A program made the position numbers and the translations under genes. Of a stretch of DNA of 24,843 nucleotides, positions 14,775 to 22,200 are shown piece after piece. Origin of the DNA: JBFMAI01 sp964462635 (GTDB lineage Bacteria; Planctomycetota; Phycisphaerae; UBA1845; Fen-1342); contig CAYWYJ010000047.1 of NCBI GenBank assembly GCA_964462635.1, positions 1-24,843 of the forward strand, given 5' to 3'. The first letter of the stretch is position 1. Each line of letters opens with the position of its first letter. A model generated the notes under the pieces. It ran no database searches. It saw only the letters and a list, made by a program, of their open reading frames with translations, and was not told where the DNA came from.

Positions 14775-16145
14775 ATGACCAAGGGGCCGTCGGAGTCGCG
14801 CTCCACTGTCGAGTTTGGCCGGCGGGAGCTGATTAAGCTGGGTGCCCTGGCCGGGCTGGGCGCCATCGGACTCCCGGGCTGTGCCGCTCCGGGCCGCCGA
14901 CTTGGACCGGCCCCCGCGCAGCCCTTCGCCGCCCCCCCGATGGACCGCGTGCGGATCGGCTTCGTGGGCGTGGGCGGGATGGGCACGCACCACGTGCAGA
15001 CGCTGCTGAAGATCGAAGGCGTCGAGATCAAGGCGATCGGCGACATTCGTGAGGCGCACGCGGAGCGCGCCCGCCAGATCGTTGAGGCCGCGGGGCAGGC
15101 GACCCCGACGTTGTATACCCGCGGCGAGCGCGATTTCGAGCGCCTGTGCGCGGAGGAGGATCTCGACTTGGTCTTCACGGCCACGCCGTGGCAGTGGCAC
15201 GTGCCGATTTGCGTCGCCGCCATGCGCCACGGCAAGCACGCCGCAACCGAGGTACCCGCCGCCACGACGCTCGCGGAGTGCTGGGAGTTGGTCGAGACCG
15301 CCGAGCGGACCGGCAAGCACTGCGTGATGATGGAGAATTGCTGCTACGACCGTGCCGAGCTGATGTGCCTGAACATGGTCCGCCAGGGGCTGCTCGGGGA
15401 GGTCCTGCACGGCGAGGGCGGCTATCTGCACGACCTGCGGGGCGTGAAGTTCGCCGCCAGCGGCGAGGGGCTGTGGCGGCGCGCGTGGTCCATGAAGCAC
15501 GACGCCAACTTGTATCCCACGCACGGCCTCGGCCCGATCGCTCAATGTATGAACATCAACCGCGGCGACCGGCTCGACTACCTCGTGTCGATGAGCGGGC
15601 CGTCGCGCGGGCTACAGGACTGGCAGCGGGAACACCTGCCGCCCGATGACCCGCGGCGCGGCGAAACGTACGTCCTGGGGGATGTCAACGTGGCGTTGCT
15701 CAGGACGGTCCGCGGCCGCACGATCTACCTCGTACACGACACGAACCTGCCGCGGCCGTACAGCCGGATCCACATCGTGCAGGGGACGCGCGGCCTCTTC
15801 GAGAAGTGGCCGGAGCGCGTGTACATCGAAGGCCGGAGCCCGGCGCACACCTGGGAAACGCCGGACCAGTACGCGGAATACGAGCACCCGCTGTGGAAAT
15901 CCGACCTGAGCGCACGGGCCGACGGCGGTCACGGCGGCATGGACTTTCTCGAGAACTACCGGCTGATCGCGTGCCTGCGCAGCGGGCTACCCACCGACAT
16001 GGACGTTTATGATGCCGCCAGCTGGAGTGCGGTGATCGAGCTGACGGAAAGGTCGAACGCGCGGCGCAGCCGCCCTGTGGACTTCCCCGACTTCACCCGC
16101 GGACGCTGGCAAACCCGGCCGCCACTCGAAATCGTCGCGGCGTGA
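14775..16145 (+). CDS. GH109 alpha-N-acetylgalactosaminidase (Gfo/Idh/MocA fold), Tat-type leader
   Basis: GH109 enzymes cleave terminal alpha-GalNAc by an NAD-dependent oxidation-elimination route. The 456-residue protein opens with EFGRRELIKLGALAGLGAIGLPGC, a twin-arginine leader (RR at 16-17) that may also be lipidated at Cys36. The NAD-binding GFVGVGGMGTHH (62-73) with D90 follows. The family block TATPWQWHVPICVAAMRHGKHAATEVPAATTL (135-166), MMENCCYDRAEL (185-196) and NLYPTHGLGPIAQCMNINRGDR (245-266; Tyr247 and His250 are expected active-site residues) closely match characterised GH109. The ATG is preceded by AGGAGG seven bases upstream. Tat export suits a protein that folds around NAD in the cytoplasm. 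It faces away from the kinase/nucleotidyltransferase pair, which could use the GalNAc it frees. It may also belong to the broader uncharacterised GH109-like group. Confidence 0.9.
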   Translation: MTKGPSESRSTVEFGRRELIKLGALAGLGAIGLPGCAAPGRRLGPAPAQPFAAPPMDRVRIGFVGVGGMGTHHVQTLLKIEGVEIKAIGDIREAHAERARQIVEAAGQATPTLYTRGERDFERLCAEEDLDLVFTATPWQWHVPICVAAMRHGKHAATEVPAATTLAECWELVETAERTGKHCVMMENCCYDRAELMCLNMVRQGLLGEVLHGEGGYLHDLRGVKFAASGEGLWRRAWSMKHDANLYPTHGLGPIAQCMNINRGDRLDYLVSMSGPSRGLQDWQREHLPPDDPRRGETYVLGDVNVALLRTVRGRTIYLVHDTNLPRPYSRIHIVQGTRGLFEKWPERVYIEGRSPAHTWETPDQYAEYEHPLWKSDLSARADGGHGGMDFLENYRLIACLRSGLPTDMDVYDAASWSAVIELTERSNARRSRPVDFPDFTRGRWQTRPPLEIVAA

Positions 16146-16188
16146 CGCAGGCGGCCATCATCGAGTCTGGGCTGTAGCTACCTGGCCT

Positions 16189-16560
16189 ACTCCCCAAAAT
16201 CTGGTCCAGGTGGTATGAGAGTCGATTGGCCCGGCTGCGGCGCGGCCGCGGCCAGGGGAGGCAACTCTCGATGAGAAGGAAACGTCACAGTCCCGAAGAG
16301 ATCATTCGCAAGCTCCGCCGGACCGATGACGAGCCCGTCGCGGCGGGCCAATCGCCGCCATCCGCCAGAAGCTGGGCGTGGCCGAGGCGACCTTCCACCG
16401 GTCGCCGTGGCGACTACGGCGGCATGAAGACCAACGATGCCCGCCGGCCCAAGGAGTTGGAACGCGAGAACGCCCGACTCAAGAAGCTGGTGGCTGACCC
16501 GGGCCTCGACCAGGCGCTGCGCGACCACCCACCCCACGAGGCGGAGATTGCGCGCCGTCA
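16189..16560 (+). mobile_element. Decayed IS3-family insertion sequence remnant
   Basis: The orfA remnant (separate entry) is preceded by ctccccaaaatctggtccag (16190-16209), which looks like the left terminal repeat of IS3-family elements of this type. orfB, the DDE integrase, and the right end are missing; the SOUL gene begins on the other strand within about 35 bp. The exact right boundary cannot be fixed. Confidence 0.6.
16271..16530 (+). pseudogene. IS3-family transposase OrfA fragment, frameshifted
   Basis: MRRKRHSPEEIIRKLR opens like the helix-turn-helix OrfA of the IS407-type IS3 elements. After AAGQ the family sequence continues in another frame (IAAIRQKLGVAEATFHR, about 16348-16399). 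It then returns to the first frame as YGGMKTNDARRPKELERENARLKKLVAD (about 16418-16500), the leucine-zipper part. At least two frameshifts are needed, and nothing like OrfB follows, so it cannot make an active transposase. Coding ends in unrelated sequence after about 16530. The gene's ATG is at 16271; an open frame from 16226 is not conserved. Confidence 0.8.
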
Positions 16561-16593
16561 TCGGCCACGATGGCGGCCCGCCCGTTTCCCGCC

Positions 16594-17400
16594 TCATCGC
16601 CGGCGCAGCGGAATCTGGACCTCCGACCACTTATCGCCCGAACGAGCCTCCGGGCCATTGTAGAACAACGCGCGGGGCTCCCCGGCTTCCTCCCACTCCG
16701 ACTGGCTTGCAAGCCAATCCCGAAGAGTCGCCAGGCCGACGTTCACGCGATCCAGCTTGTAGGGTCCGCGCATACCCAGCGCCACCACGGTGACCGGCGG
16801 GATGTCCTCCACGAGAATGCGTTCGTCTCGGGGATCGACGCCAACCGGCCCCAGTTCGGGGGTGCGATAAAGGAACGACATCGTCCACTCGGTCGGTCGG
16901 ATCGCGCCGGACGCGCCGAGACCGTCGTAATTCACCTCGACCGGCGACGTCATCGCGATCTCGCGCCGCTTGATGTGGTTGAACAACGGGAAGAACGCGA
17001 GGTTCATGCCCCAGTCCGGCGAAATGCTGCCACCGATGCCGGCGCGACGGACGGGCGGATAACGCTTCAACTCGATCGCGCCGGGCGGCGTCGGTGCCGG
17101 ATAACCGTTGGGCAACGGCGTCGAGATACGACACGCGCCACTGCGAAACTCGCCGTTGACGATCTCCGTGGTCGTTTGCCTGTCCCCGCCAACGCGCACA
17201 ACGCCGATCCTCTCGGCCGCCTCGAACGGCCACGAGGCGTCTGTCGGAGCCGCGTCAGATATATGCTCAGGGGTGCGATCCGAGACGCGCCCCGCTGGCT
17301 CCGGGCGGTGCAGAGTGCATCCCACGGCCAGCAAGGCGAAGGCTATCAGCAGCGCGGCCCCCATGAGCAGGAGGCCTGATACAACCGTCAACTTGAGCAT
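16594..17400 (-). CDS. SOUL-family heme-binding-like lipoprotein
   Basis: A 268-residue exported lipoprotein: MLKLTVVSGLLLMGAALLIAFALLAVGC gives lipobox AVGC (Cys28). The mature part matches the SOUL/HBP fold: EIVNGEFR..., AIELKRYPPVRRA, MNLAFFPLFNHIKRREIAMTSPVEVNYD (the IxMTxPV signature), TMSFLYRTPELGP, DIPPVTVVALGMRGPY and a carboxy-terminal VQIPLRRR. Eukaryotic relatives bind heme or tetrapyrroles; the role of bacterial members is not known, and heme binding here is not shown. The ATG at 17400 has GAGAGG eight bases upstream; an open frame to 17547 adds no sensible leader. It ends close to the decayed IS3 remnant and faces a long AT-rich divergent spacer. Confidence 0.85.
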   Translation of the reverse strand: MLKLTVVSGLLLMGAALLIAFALLAVGCTLHRPEPAGRVSDRTPEHISDAAPTDASWPFEAAERIGVVRVGGDRQTTTEIVNGEFRSGACRISTPLPNGYPAPTPPGAIELKRYPPVRRAGIGGSISPDWGMNLAFFPLFNHIKRREIAMTSPVEVNYDGLGASGAIRPTEWTMSFLYRTPELGPVGVDPRDERILVEDIPPVTVVALGMRGPYKLDRVNVGLATLRDWLASQSEWEEAGEPRALFYNGPEARSGDKWSEVQIPLRRR

Positions 17401-17736
17401 GGCGATACCTCTCTGATCGAGCGCCTGATTCCTCGCCTCACACCAGAGGTGAGGGTTCTGCATCAACGGTGTCGGACGGAGCTGGGCACATGAGGCGAAT
17501 ATGCGTGACCTCGTCGAGGCGGGCTCACCCGCCGGCGGGGTGCACATCCCAGCCAGTCTGACTCGCCCGCGGCGACAGCGCCCGAGTCGGCTCGCGGTGC
17601 GACGGCCGTGCGGGGCATCGCGTCACCGCACGGGCGTTGCCAAGTCGCCCAGGCCGGGATCGCCGTTCCACCTCGTGCGGCAGTAAATGCCCAACTGGCC
17701 AAATCGCGATCGCTCAGTATTCGATCAAAACGATCG

Positions 17737-17747
17737 TCATAATATGA
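17737..17747. promoter_or_regulatory. Short palindrome TCATAATATGA in AT-rich island
   Basis: A perfect 11-bp dyad, just after AACGATCG. The motif ACGATC recurs at 17730, 17840 and 17909 in the island, and CATAAT at 17738 and 17831. These recurrences look like binding sites, but no regulator is known. Confidence 0.35.
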
Positions 17748-17894
17748 TAGCGTCGTTCCGGTGATAATCAATTCAGGAAGGCGCGCACATAGCGAGTAGT
17801 TACGCAACAAGTAATAATGACAATGCTTTACATAATCATACGATCACGATTCTGCGCACCGGAGCGACGGAATGCGAGCGCGATCTAGCCAGAC

Positions 17895-17913
17895 TATAAT
17901 CGTTCATAACGAT
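17895..17913 (+). promoter_or_regulatory. TATAAT box overlapping palindrome ATCGTT-CAT-AACGAT
   Basis: TATAAT (17895-17900) is a perfect -10 hexamer. Its last two bases begin a perfect 15-bp dyad (17899-17913), an arrangement typical of a repressible promoter. No good -35 is seen 16-18 bp upstream. The next plus-strand gene, the NADH dehydrogenase, starts 218 bp after it. Confidence 0.45.
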
Positions 17914-18130
17914 CATTCTATGAAGCGCGAGAACAACTTGAAAGGCAGCTCAGTCCCCTGGCATCAGCCAGGCGTCGCTCGGACGCCCGTACGATCGGGA
18001 TCCCGTGCCGGGCGTGCGAAGCCCCGGCAGACGCCGACGGCGGATTGCGAGGAACAGCTTCGCGTGGCCCGGTTGCAGGCAGGCGATCTTCCGCTCCGAG
18101 GCACGGTTCATTCCCAGCGAGGTGACGCGC

Positions 18131-19417
18131 ATGACGAAGGGGCACCGTGTGGTAGTGGTGGGCGGCGGCTTCGGCGGGCTGTATGCCGTGCAGTCGCTGC
18201 GCCGCGTGCCCGTCGACATTACGTTGATTGACCGCCGTAACTTCCACCTGTTCCAGCCGCTGCTGTACCAGGTAGCCACCGGCGGATTGTCGCCGGCCAA
18301 CATCGCGGCCCCGCTGCGGAGTATTCTCGCGCGGCAGAAGAACGCGCGCGTCCTCCTGGGTGAGGTCGTCGGGATCGACCCGCCACAGCGGTGCGTTCAC
18401 CTGCGCGATGGCGCGAGCATCCCGTATGACGCGCTCGTGGTGGCCACCGGCGCGACGCACAACTACTTCGGAAACGACCAATGGGAGCCCGTGGCGCCGG
18501 GCCTCAAGACCCTGGAGGACGCCACCTGCATCCGCGCGCGCCTCCTGCACGCGTTCGAGGCGGCCGAACGCGCGGCGGACCCGCAGCAGATTCGCGCTTG
18601 GTTGACCTTCGTGGTGATTGGGGCCGGCCCCACCGGCGTGGAAATGGCCGGGGCCGTCGCGGAAGTGGCGCGGGACACGCTGCGCCACGACTTCCGAACG
18701 ATCAATCCCGCCGAGGCCCACGTGCTGCTGGTGGATGCCGCGGACCGCGTGTTGCCGAGCTACCCGCCGGCCCTTTCCATACGCGCCGCAGCCGGCTTGG
18801 CAAGACTTGGGGTCATCGTTCGAACGGGGGTCACCGTGGCCGACTGTCGGCCGACCGAGGTGGTGCTGCGCAGCCAGGCGGGAGAGGAGCGCGTCGCGAC
18901 GCGGACCGTGATCTGGGCCGCGGGCGTGCGCGCCTCACGACTGGGGCGAGTGGTGGCCGAAGCCACCGGCGCTATGCTCGACCGCGTCGGCCGCGTGGTC
19001 GTCGAGCCGGACCTCACGGTGCCGCGGCATCCGGAGATCTTCGTCATCGGTGACCTGGCCGCCTGCGCGGACGCGAACGGGCGGCCCCTGCCCGGCATTG
19101 CACCGGTGGCCATGCAGCAAGGTCGTTACGTGGCGCGCCTGATCGAGCACCGGCTACACGGCCGCACGCTACCCACTTTTCACTATCGGCACCGCGGCAG
19201 CATGGCGACCATCGGGCGCGCCGCGGCGGTCGCAGACCTGGGCTGGATACGCTTCTCGGGCTACCTGGCGTGGCTGGCGTGGCTGTTCGTCCATCTCATG
19301 TTCATCGTGGAGTTTCACAATCGGTTGCTCGTGCTGCTCCAGTGGGCCTGGAACTACTTCACGCGCAACCGGTCCGCGCGGCTGATCACCGGTGTGCCGC
19401 GTCCCCCGGAGACTTGA
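18131..19417 (+). CDS. ndh: Type II NADH dehydrogenase (NDH-2)
   Basis: A single-subunit, non-proton-pumping NADH:quinone oxidoreductase on the inner face of the membrane. The 428-residue product has the FAD-binding motif VVVVGGGFGGLYAV (7-20). HLFQPLLYQVATGGLSPANIA (39-59) lies near the quinone/FAD site. The NADH-binding motif is FVVIGAGPTGVEMAG (160-174), followed by TVIWAAGVRASRLG and IFVIGDLAA (303-311, FAD). An amphipathic/hydrophobic carboxy end (YLAWLAWLFVHLMFIVEFHNRLLVLLQW) serves as membrane anchor. Length and order are those of bacterial NDH-2. The ATG at 18131 has GAGGT seven bases upstream; a frame open from 18005 is not part of the family. Transcription probably starts in the AT-rich region upstream. 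It converges on the BLUF gene with only 27 bp between stops. Confidence 0.93.
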   Translation: MTKGHRVVVVGGGFGGLYAVQSLRRVPVDITLIDRRNFHLFQPLLYQVATGGLSPANIAAPLRSILARQKNARVLLGEVVGIDPPQRCVHLRDGASIPYDALVVATGATHNYFGNDQWEPVAPGLKTLEDATCIRARLLHAFEAAERAADPQQIRAWLTFVVIGAGPTGVEMAGAVAEVARDTLRHDFRTINPAEAHVLLVDAADRVLPSYPPALSIRAAAGLARLGVIVRTGVTVADCRPTEVVLRSQAGEERVATRTVIWAAGVRASRLGRVVAEATGAMLDRVGRVVVEPDLTVPRHPEIFVIGDLAACADANGRPLPGIAPVAMQQGRYVARLIEHRLHGRTLPTFHYRHRGSMATIGRAAAVADLGWIRFSGYLAWLAWLFVHLMFIVEFHNRLLVLLQWAWNYFTRNRSARLITGVPRPPET

Positions 19418-19444
19418 CCGGTCGTGAGGTCACTCGGCGTGGCG

Positions 19445-19873
19445 TCAGTCTCCGCCCATGATCGCGGCCGTGCTCATGAGCTCTTCCAGGAAGGCCAGGG
19501 CGACGCGGCCGGAGAGCTGGAACGGGTCGAGCTGCGGTTTCTCGGAGTACTTGAGCACGACGCCGAGGTTGAGCTTGTCGAGATCCACGCGGCCCATCCG
19601 CCAACTGGAAAAGCGGCGCTCGCTGATCTCGGCATAGTCCAGCAGCGTAATGTCGGTGTGTCGGGCGTCGCGCACCAGCTTGGCGTAGAGCTGGTTCACC
19701 TCCTCGCGGCCGCCTTCGAGCGCCTGCATGAAGATGTCGCCGTGGCAGACGCACAACACGCCGGTAATACCCGCATCGACATTGTGCCGGCCGGACTGGT
19801 CCAGGATGCTTCGGATCAGGTCATCGTTGATCGGCTGCGTGGACCGGCTGGCGTAGATCAGGCGCACGAGCAT
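19445..19873 (-). CDS. BLUF-domain blue-light sensor (FAD)
   Basis: A 142-residue stand-alone BLUF photoreceptor. It begins MLVRLIYASR and contains GITGVLCVCHGDIFMQALEGG and RRFSSWRMG. The photocycle residues are all present: Tyr7, Asn31, Gln50, and the Trp91/Met93 pair equivalent to the W/M of AppA. A carboxy-terminal helical part (about 105-142) follows, as in other short BLUF proteins. No output domain (EAL, cyclase) is fused, so it should act through a partner protein. The ATG at 19873 lies 10 bp after the folE stop, and that stop codon TAA overlaps the TAAGGA ribosome site, so the two are cotranscribed and likely coupled. A role in light control of the partner gene or of an unlinked system is inference. 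Confidence 0.93.
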   Translation of the reverse strand: MLVRLIYASRSTQPINDDLIRSILDQSGRHNVDAGITGVLCVCHGDIFMQALEGGREEVNQLYAKLVRDARHTDITLLDYAEISERRFSSWRMGRVDLDKLNLGVVLKYSEKPQLDPFQLSGRVALAFLEELMSTAAIMGGD

Positions 19874-19883
19874 CGCGGTTTCC

Positions 19884-20597
19884 TTACGACGGGTCGCGTT
19901 CGTTCAGCAAGGCCAGGAACTCCCGGCGGAGATTGGGGTTCTTCAGGAAGCTGCCGCGCATCACGCTGTTGGTCATCTTGGAGTCCATGTCCTTCACGCC
20001 GCGCCACTGCATGCAGTAGTGGTCCGCCCGCATGATGACCGCCAGACCGTCCGGACGCATCTTCTCCTGGAGCAGGTCGGCCAGTTGCACGATGGCCTCT
20101 TCCTGAATCTGCGGGCGCGCCATCACCCATTCCACCAGCCGGGCGTACTTCGACAGCCCGATCAGGGCGGAGTGCTCGTTGGGCATCACGCCCACCCAGA
20201 GCCGGCCGATGATCGGGCACAGGTGGTGCGAGCAGGCGCTGCGCACAAGGACGGGGCCGACGATCATCAACTCGTTGAGCCGCGCGATATTGGGGAATTC
20301 TGTCACCGGCGGCATCGGCGTGTAACGCCCGCGGAAAACCTCGTTGACAAACATCTTGGCGACACGTCGGGCGGTGTCCTGCGTGTTGTGGTCGCTGGCC
20401 GTGTCGATCACGAGCGCGTCCAGAACGTCCTGGAGCTTGGTCTGGACCTCGCTCTGGAGCGCTTCGAGTTCCCCGGGCTCGATGAAGTCGGCGATGCTGT
20501 CGTTGGCGTGAAAACGCCGACGGGCCGCGACCAGGCGCTGGCGGATGCGGTCCGCTACGGGCGTCCTGCCGTCAGGCTTATTCATCTTCTCAGCCAC
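19884..20597 (-). CDS. folE: GTP cyclohydrolase I
   Basis: FolE converts GTP to 7,8-dihydroneopterin triphosphate, the first step of folate (and other pterin) synthesis. The 237-residue product has HNTQDTARRVAKMFVNEVFRGRY, VRSACSHHLCPIIGRLWVGVMP (Cys122 and His125 bind zinc, with Cys195; His124 catalytic), IGLSKYARLVEWVMARPQIQEE and ADHYCMQWRGVKD (Cys195). It is a little longer than E. coli FolE at its amino end. Start: GTG at 20597 lies five bases after GGAGG; the ATG at 20585 is 17 bases away and less likely, and the frame to 20636 lacks a ribosome site. It leads a two-gene operon with the BLUF sensor. Confidence 0.94.
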   Translation of the reverse strand: MAEKMNKPDGRTPVADRIRQRLVAARRRFHANDSIADFIEPGELEALQSEVQTKLQDVLDALVIDTASDHNTQDTARRVAKMFVNEVFRGRYTPMPPVTEFPNIARLNELMIVGPVLVRSACSHHLCPIIGRLWVGVMPNEHSALIGLSKYARLVEWVMARPQIQEEAIVQLADLLQEKMRPDGLAVIMRADHYCMQWRGVKDMDSKMTNSVMRGSFLKNPNLRREFLALLNERDPS

Positions 20598-20642
20598 ATT
20601 GACCTCCGGGAGTCGGGAGCATACCAGCCACATCAACGTGCG

Positions 20643-21113
20643 TCACGTCCAAGCGCACGGCAACCACGCGGCGTCCGCGGCCGCACCGCGCGCTCGGAGC
20701 GTCTGATCCGCAGCCGCGCAGCCACTGAGGAACGCGCCCTCGATTCGCGCGCCCTGGCACCAGTCGCCGCACATGGCCAGGCGGCTTTTGGAATCCCACA
20801 ACGCGCCGACTGGCAGCAGCTCGGAGGGCACCGCGTAGCGCCCGCCGTGCGCGGCGGCATGGTCCGGTGGTGGCACTTCCCCACCCAAGGCGGGCTCGAA
20901 CTCCGCCCGCCCACCGCCCCGCCACAGCCGCTCCTGAGGCACCGCGATGACGCGGTAGCCGTCGCGGTCCTCGAGCGGGCCGGTCAACCCCTCGCTGGTC
21001 CCGGCCAGCAGCTTGTCGAAACGCACGAACTGTACGATGTGGGCGTTGTGCTTCGCTTCAGCTTCGCAGCGTCGCGGGATGGTGGCGAAGGTTTCTGCGC
21101 GGGCGCCGTCCAC
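20643..21113 (-). pseudogene. Truncated renalase-like FAD amine oxidoreductase, C-terminal fragment
   Basis: The last 68 codons (20643-20849) read HGGRYAVPSELLP...LAMCGDWCQGARIEGAFLSGCAAA. This is the carboxy-terminal block of renalase-like NAD(P)/FAD oxidoreductases (HRWRYAxP...CGDWCxGxRVEGAFLSG). The GxGxxG FAD motif that should begin such a protein (usually 310-350 residues) is not found in any frame before the GNAT gene. Upstream codons to a possible GTG at 21113 have strong third-position GC and read KHNAHIVQFVRFDKLLAGTSEG..., which I do not recognise. Either a deletion fused two remnants, or this is a short novel ORF of about 156 residues. A pseudogene is favoured. Confidence 0.45.
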
Positions 21114-21273
21114 CGGCGCGGGACGGTCTCCCCAGTTTCCCGGCGGCGCTGCGGCCGTACAGGCGGGGCATTGCGCGGATCGGGGATTGAACGGCCGTCG
21201 GGGGGCCGGGTGACAGGGCTGACGGCTCGGCCGCAGCCTCGCCCTGCCATGGCGCGCGACTGCGGAGGCCCGC

Positions 21274-22200
21274 CTAGAGCGCCGCGGGCGGTTCGCCGTC
21301 GGTGGGTAGACGGGCAGCGGCGGCGGGAAGCGTCGCAGCGGGCGTTTCGAGGGCCGCGCTGACCTCGGCGACCGGCGCGGCCAAGCCGTCCATGGGATAG
21401 TCAACGTGGGTGTACCCCCGGCTGCGCGCCAGGGCGAGCGCCACCTCGGCGAGGGCCGGCCAGTTGGCGTCGTGCGGCACACGGAGGGCAAACGTGCGCT
21501 CTCCCGGCCGGTCCGTGGCCACGCTCACAAACGCCGTCAACCGCCCCCCCTGGCACGCTCCCAGCAACCCGCACGCACCGCGCTCCTGGTGATCGAGCAA
21601 TTCCAGCGTGAATGATTCCGCCCCGGCCGCCGACTGCTCCAGGGGCACGCGGGGGTCGGCCCCGGGTCGAAACTGGAGCAGGGTCGCCATCGCCGGCCAG
21701 TCCGCGCGCGTCAACGGGCGCACGGTGGTCTCTCCCCGCAACCCATCGTACGGGCTCCCGCTTACCGCGCGGCCGAGTCGCCACAGCATCGGCGGCCCAC
21801 CCGGTGCCGCGGCGGCCCGTGGCAGGGGCGCGAATCCGAACCCGGCGTACACGCGCTCGCCGATGTCCGGTCCCCCGCGCAGAAACAACCACTTGCCCCC
21901 GGTCATGTCGAACCAGGTCAACGCCGTCGTGACGACAAGGCGGGCATAACCCCGCCGGCGATGATCGGGATGCGTGAAGCACGGCCCCAGCAACCCCACC
22001 GGGCCGCACTTGTGGACCCCGGCGCAACTGACCACGTGGCCGCCGAGCGCGAGCAGCGCGTAAGCGTCCTGCGCTCCGGGGACCCCGTCGACCAGGCGCC
22101 GCTGAAGGTCGCGGCGTGCTTCGCTGCTCAGCTCGTGCAGCAACGCCTCCAGGGCCGGCCAACGGGCGGGGGCCGGGGGGATGATCAGGATCGGCTTCAT
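21274..22200 (-). CDS. GNAT-family N-acetyltransferase
   Basis: A 308-residue cytoplasmic acetyltransferase. The amino-terminal half (about 15-150) has a GNAT core: VVSCAGVHKCGPVGLLGPCFTHPDHRRRGYARLVVTTALTWF. The acetyl-CoA pyrophosphate loop is RRRGYA at 81-86, and GERVYAGFGFAPL supplies motif B. The second half (about 165-300) looks like a weak repeat of the fold without a clear acetyl-CoA loop, as in two-domain GNATs. The acceptor is unknown. The ATG at 22200 has only AGG as a ribosome site; the frame to 22269 is not better. It stands between the renalase-like remnant and a large secreted protein gene, with a double-hairpin repeat upstream. Confidence 0.82.
   Translation of the reverse strand: MKPILIIPPAPARWPALEALLHELSSEARRDLQRRLVDGVPGAQDAYALLALGGHVVSCAGVHKCGPVGLLGPCFTHPDHRRRGYARLVVTTALTWFDMTGGKWLFLRGGPDIGERVYAGFGFAPLPRAAAAPGGPPMLWRLGRAVSGSPYDGLRGETTVRPLTRADWPAMATLLQFRPGADPRVPLEQSAAGAESFTLELLDHQERGACGLLGACQGGRLTAFVSVATDRPGERTFALRVPHDANWPALAEVALALARSRGYTHVDYPMDGLAAPVAEVSAALETPAATLPAAAARLPTDGEPPAAL

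Larger units (their letters stand above)
17401..18130. other. 730-bp divergent spacer with AT-rich island
   Basis: No supported gene between the SOUL lipoprotein and the NADH dehydrogenase. Part of it (17701-17940) is about 45% GC by my count, against roughly two thirds elsewhere. Small stems are CCTCAC/GTGAGG (17436-17454) and GGCGGG/CCCGCC (17518-17533). A minus-strand open frame at 17463-17810 has no recognisable motif or ribosome site and is not called. Confidence 0.6.

Noticed and set aside
17463..17810. 115-residue minus-strand frame starting MLRNYSLCARLPELIITG in the AT-rich spacer
   Set aside because: No ribosome site, no recognised family, and it turns into Arg/Pro-rich shadow-like sequence after about 60 residues. 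Kept only as a remote possibility.
17872..18231. 119-residue plus-strand frame overlapping the NADH dehydrogenase start
   Set aside because: It overlaps the well-supported ndh start in another frame and lacks a ribosome site or motif.
20555..20575. GC-rich inverted-repeat-like sequence near the folE 5' end
   Set aside because: It lies within the folE coding frame (DGRTPVAD) and is shorter than the intergenic hairpins; not treated as a repeat copy.
20019..21362. 447-residue plus-strand frame opposite folE and the renalase-like remnant
   Set aside because: It is antisense to folE, whose zinc and catalytic residues are all present; it has shadow composition.
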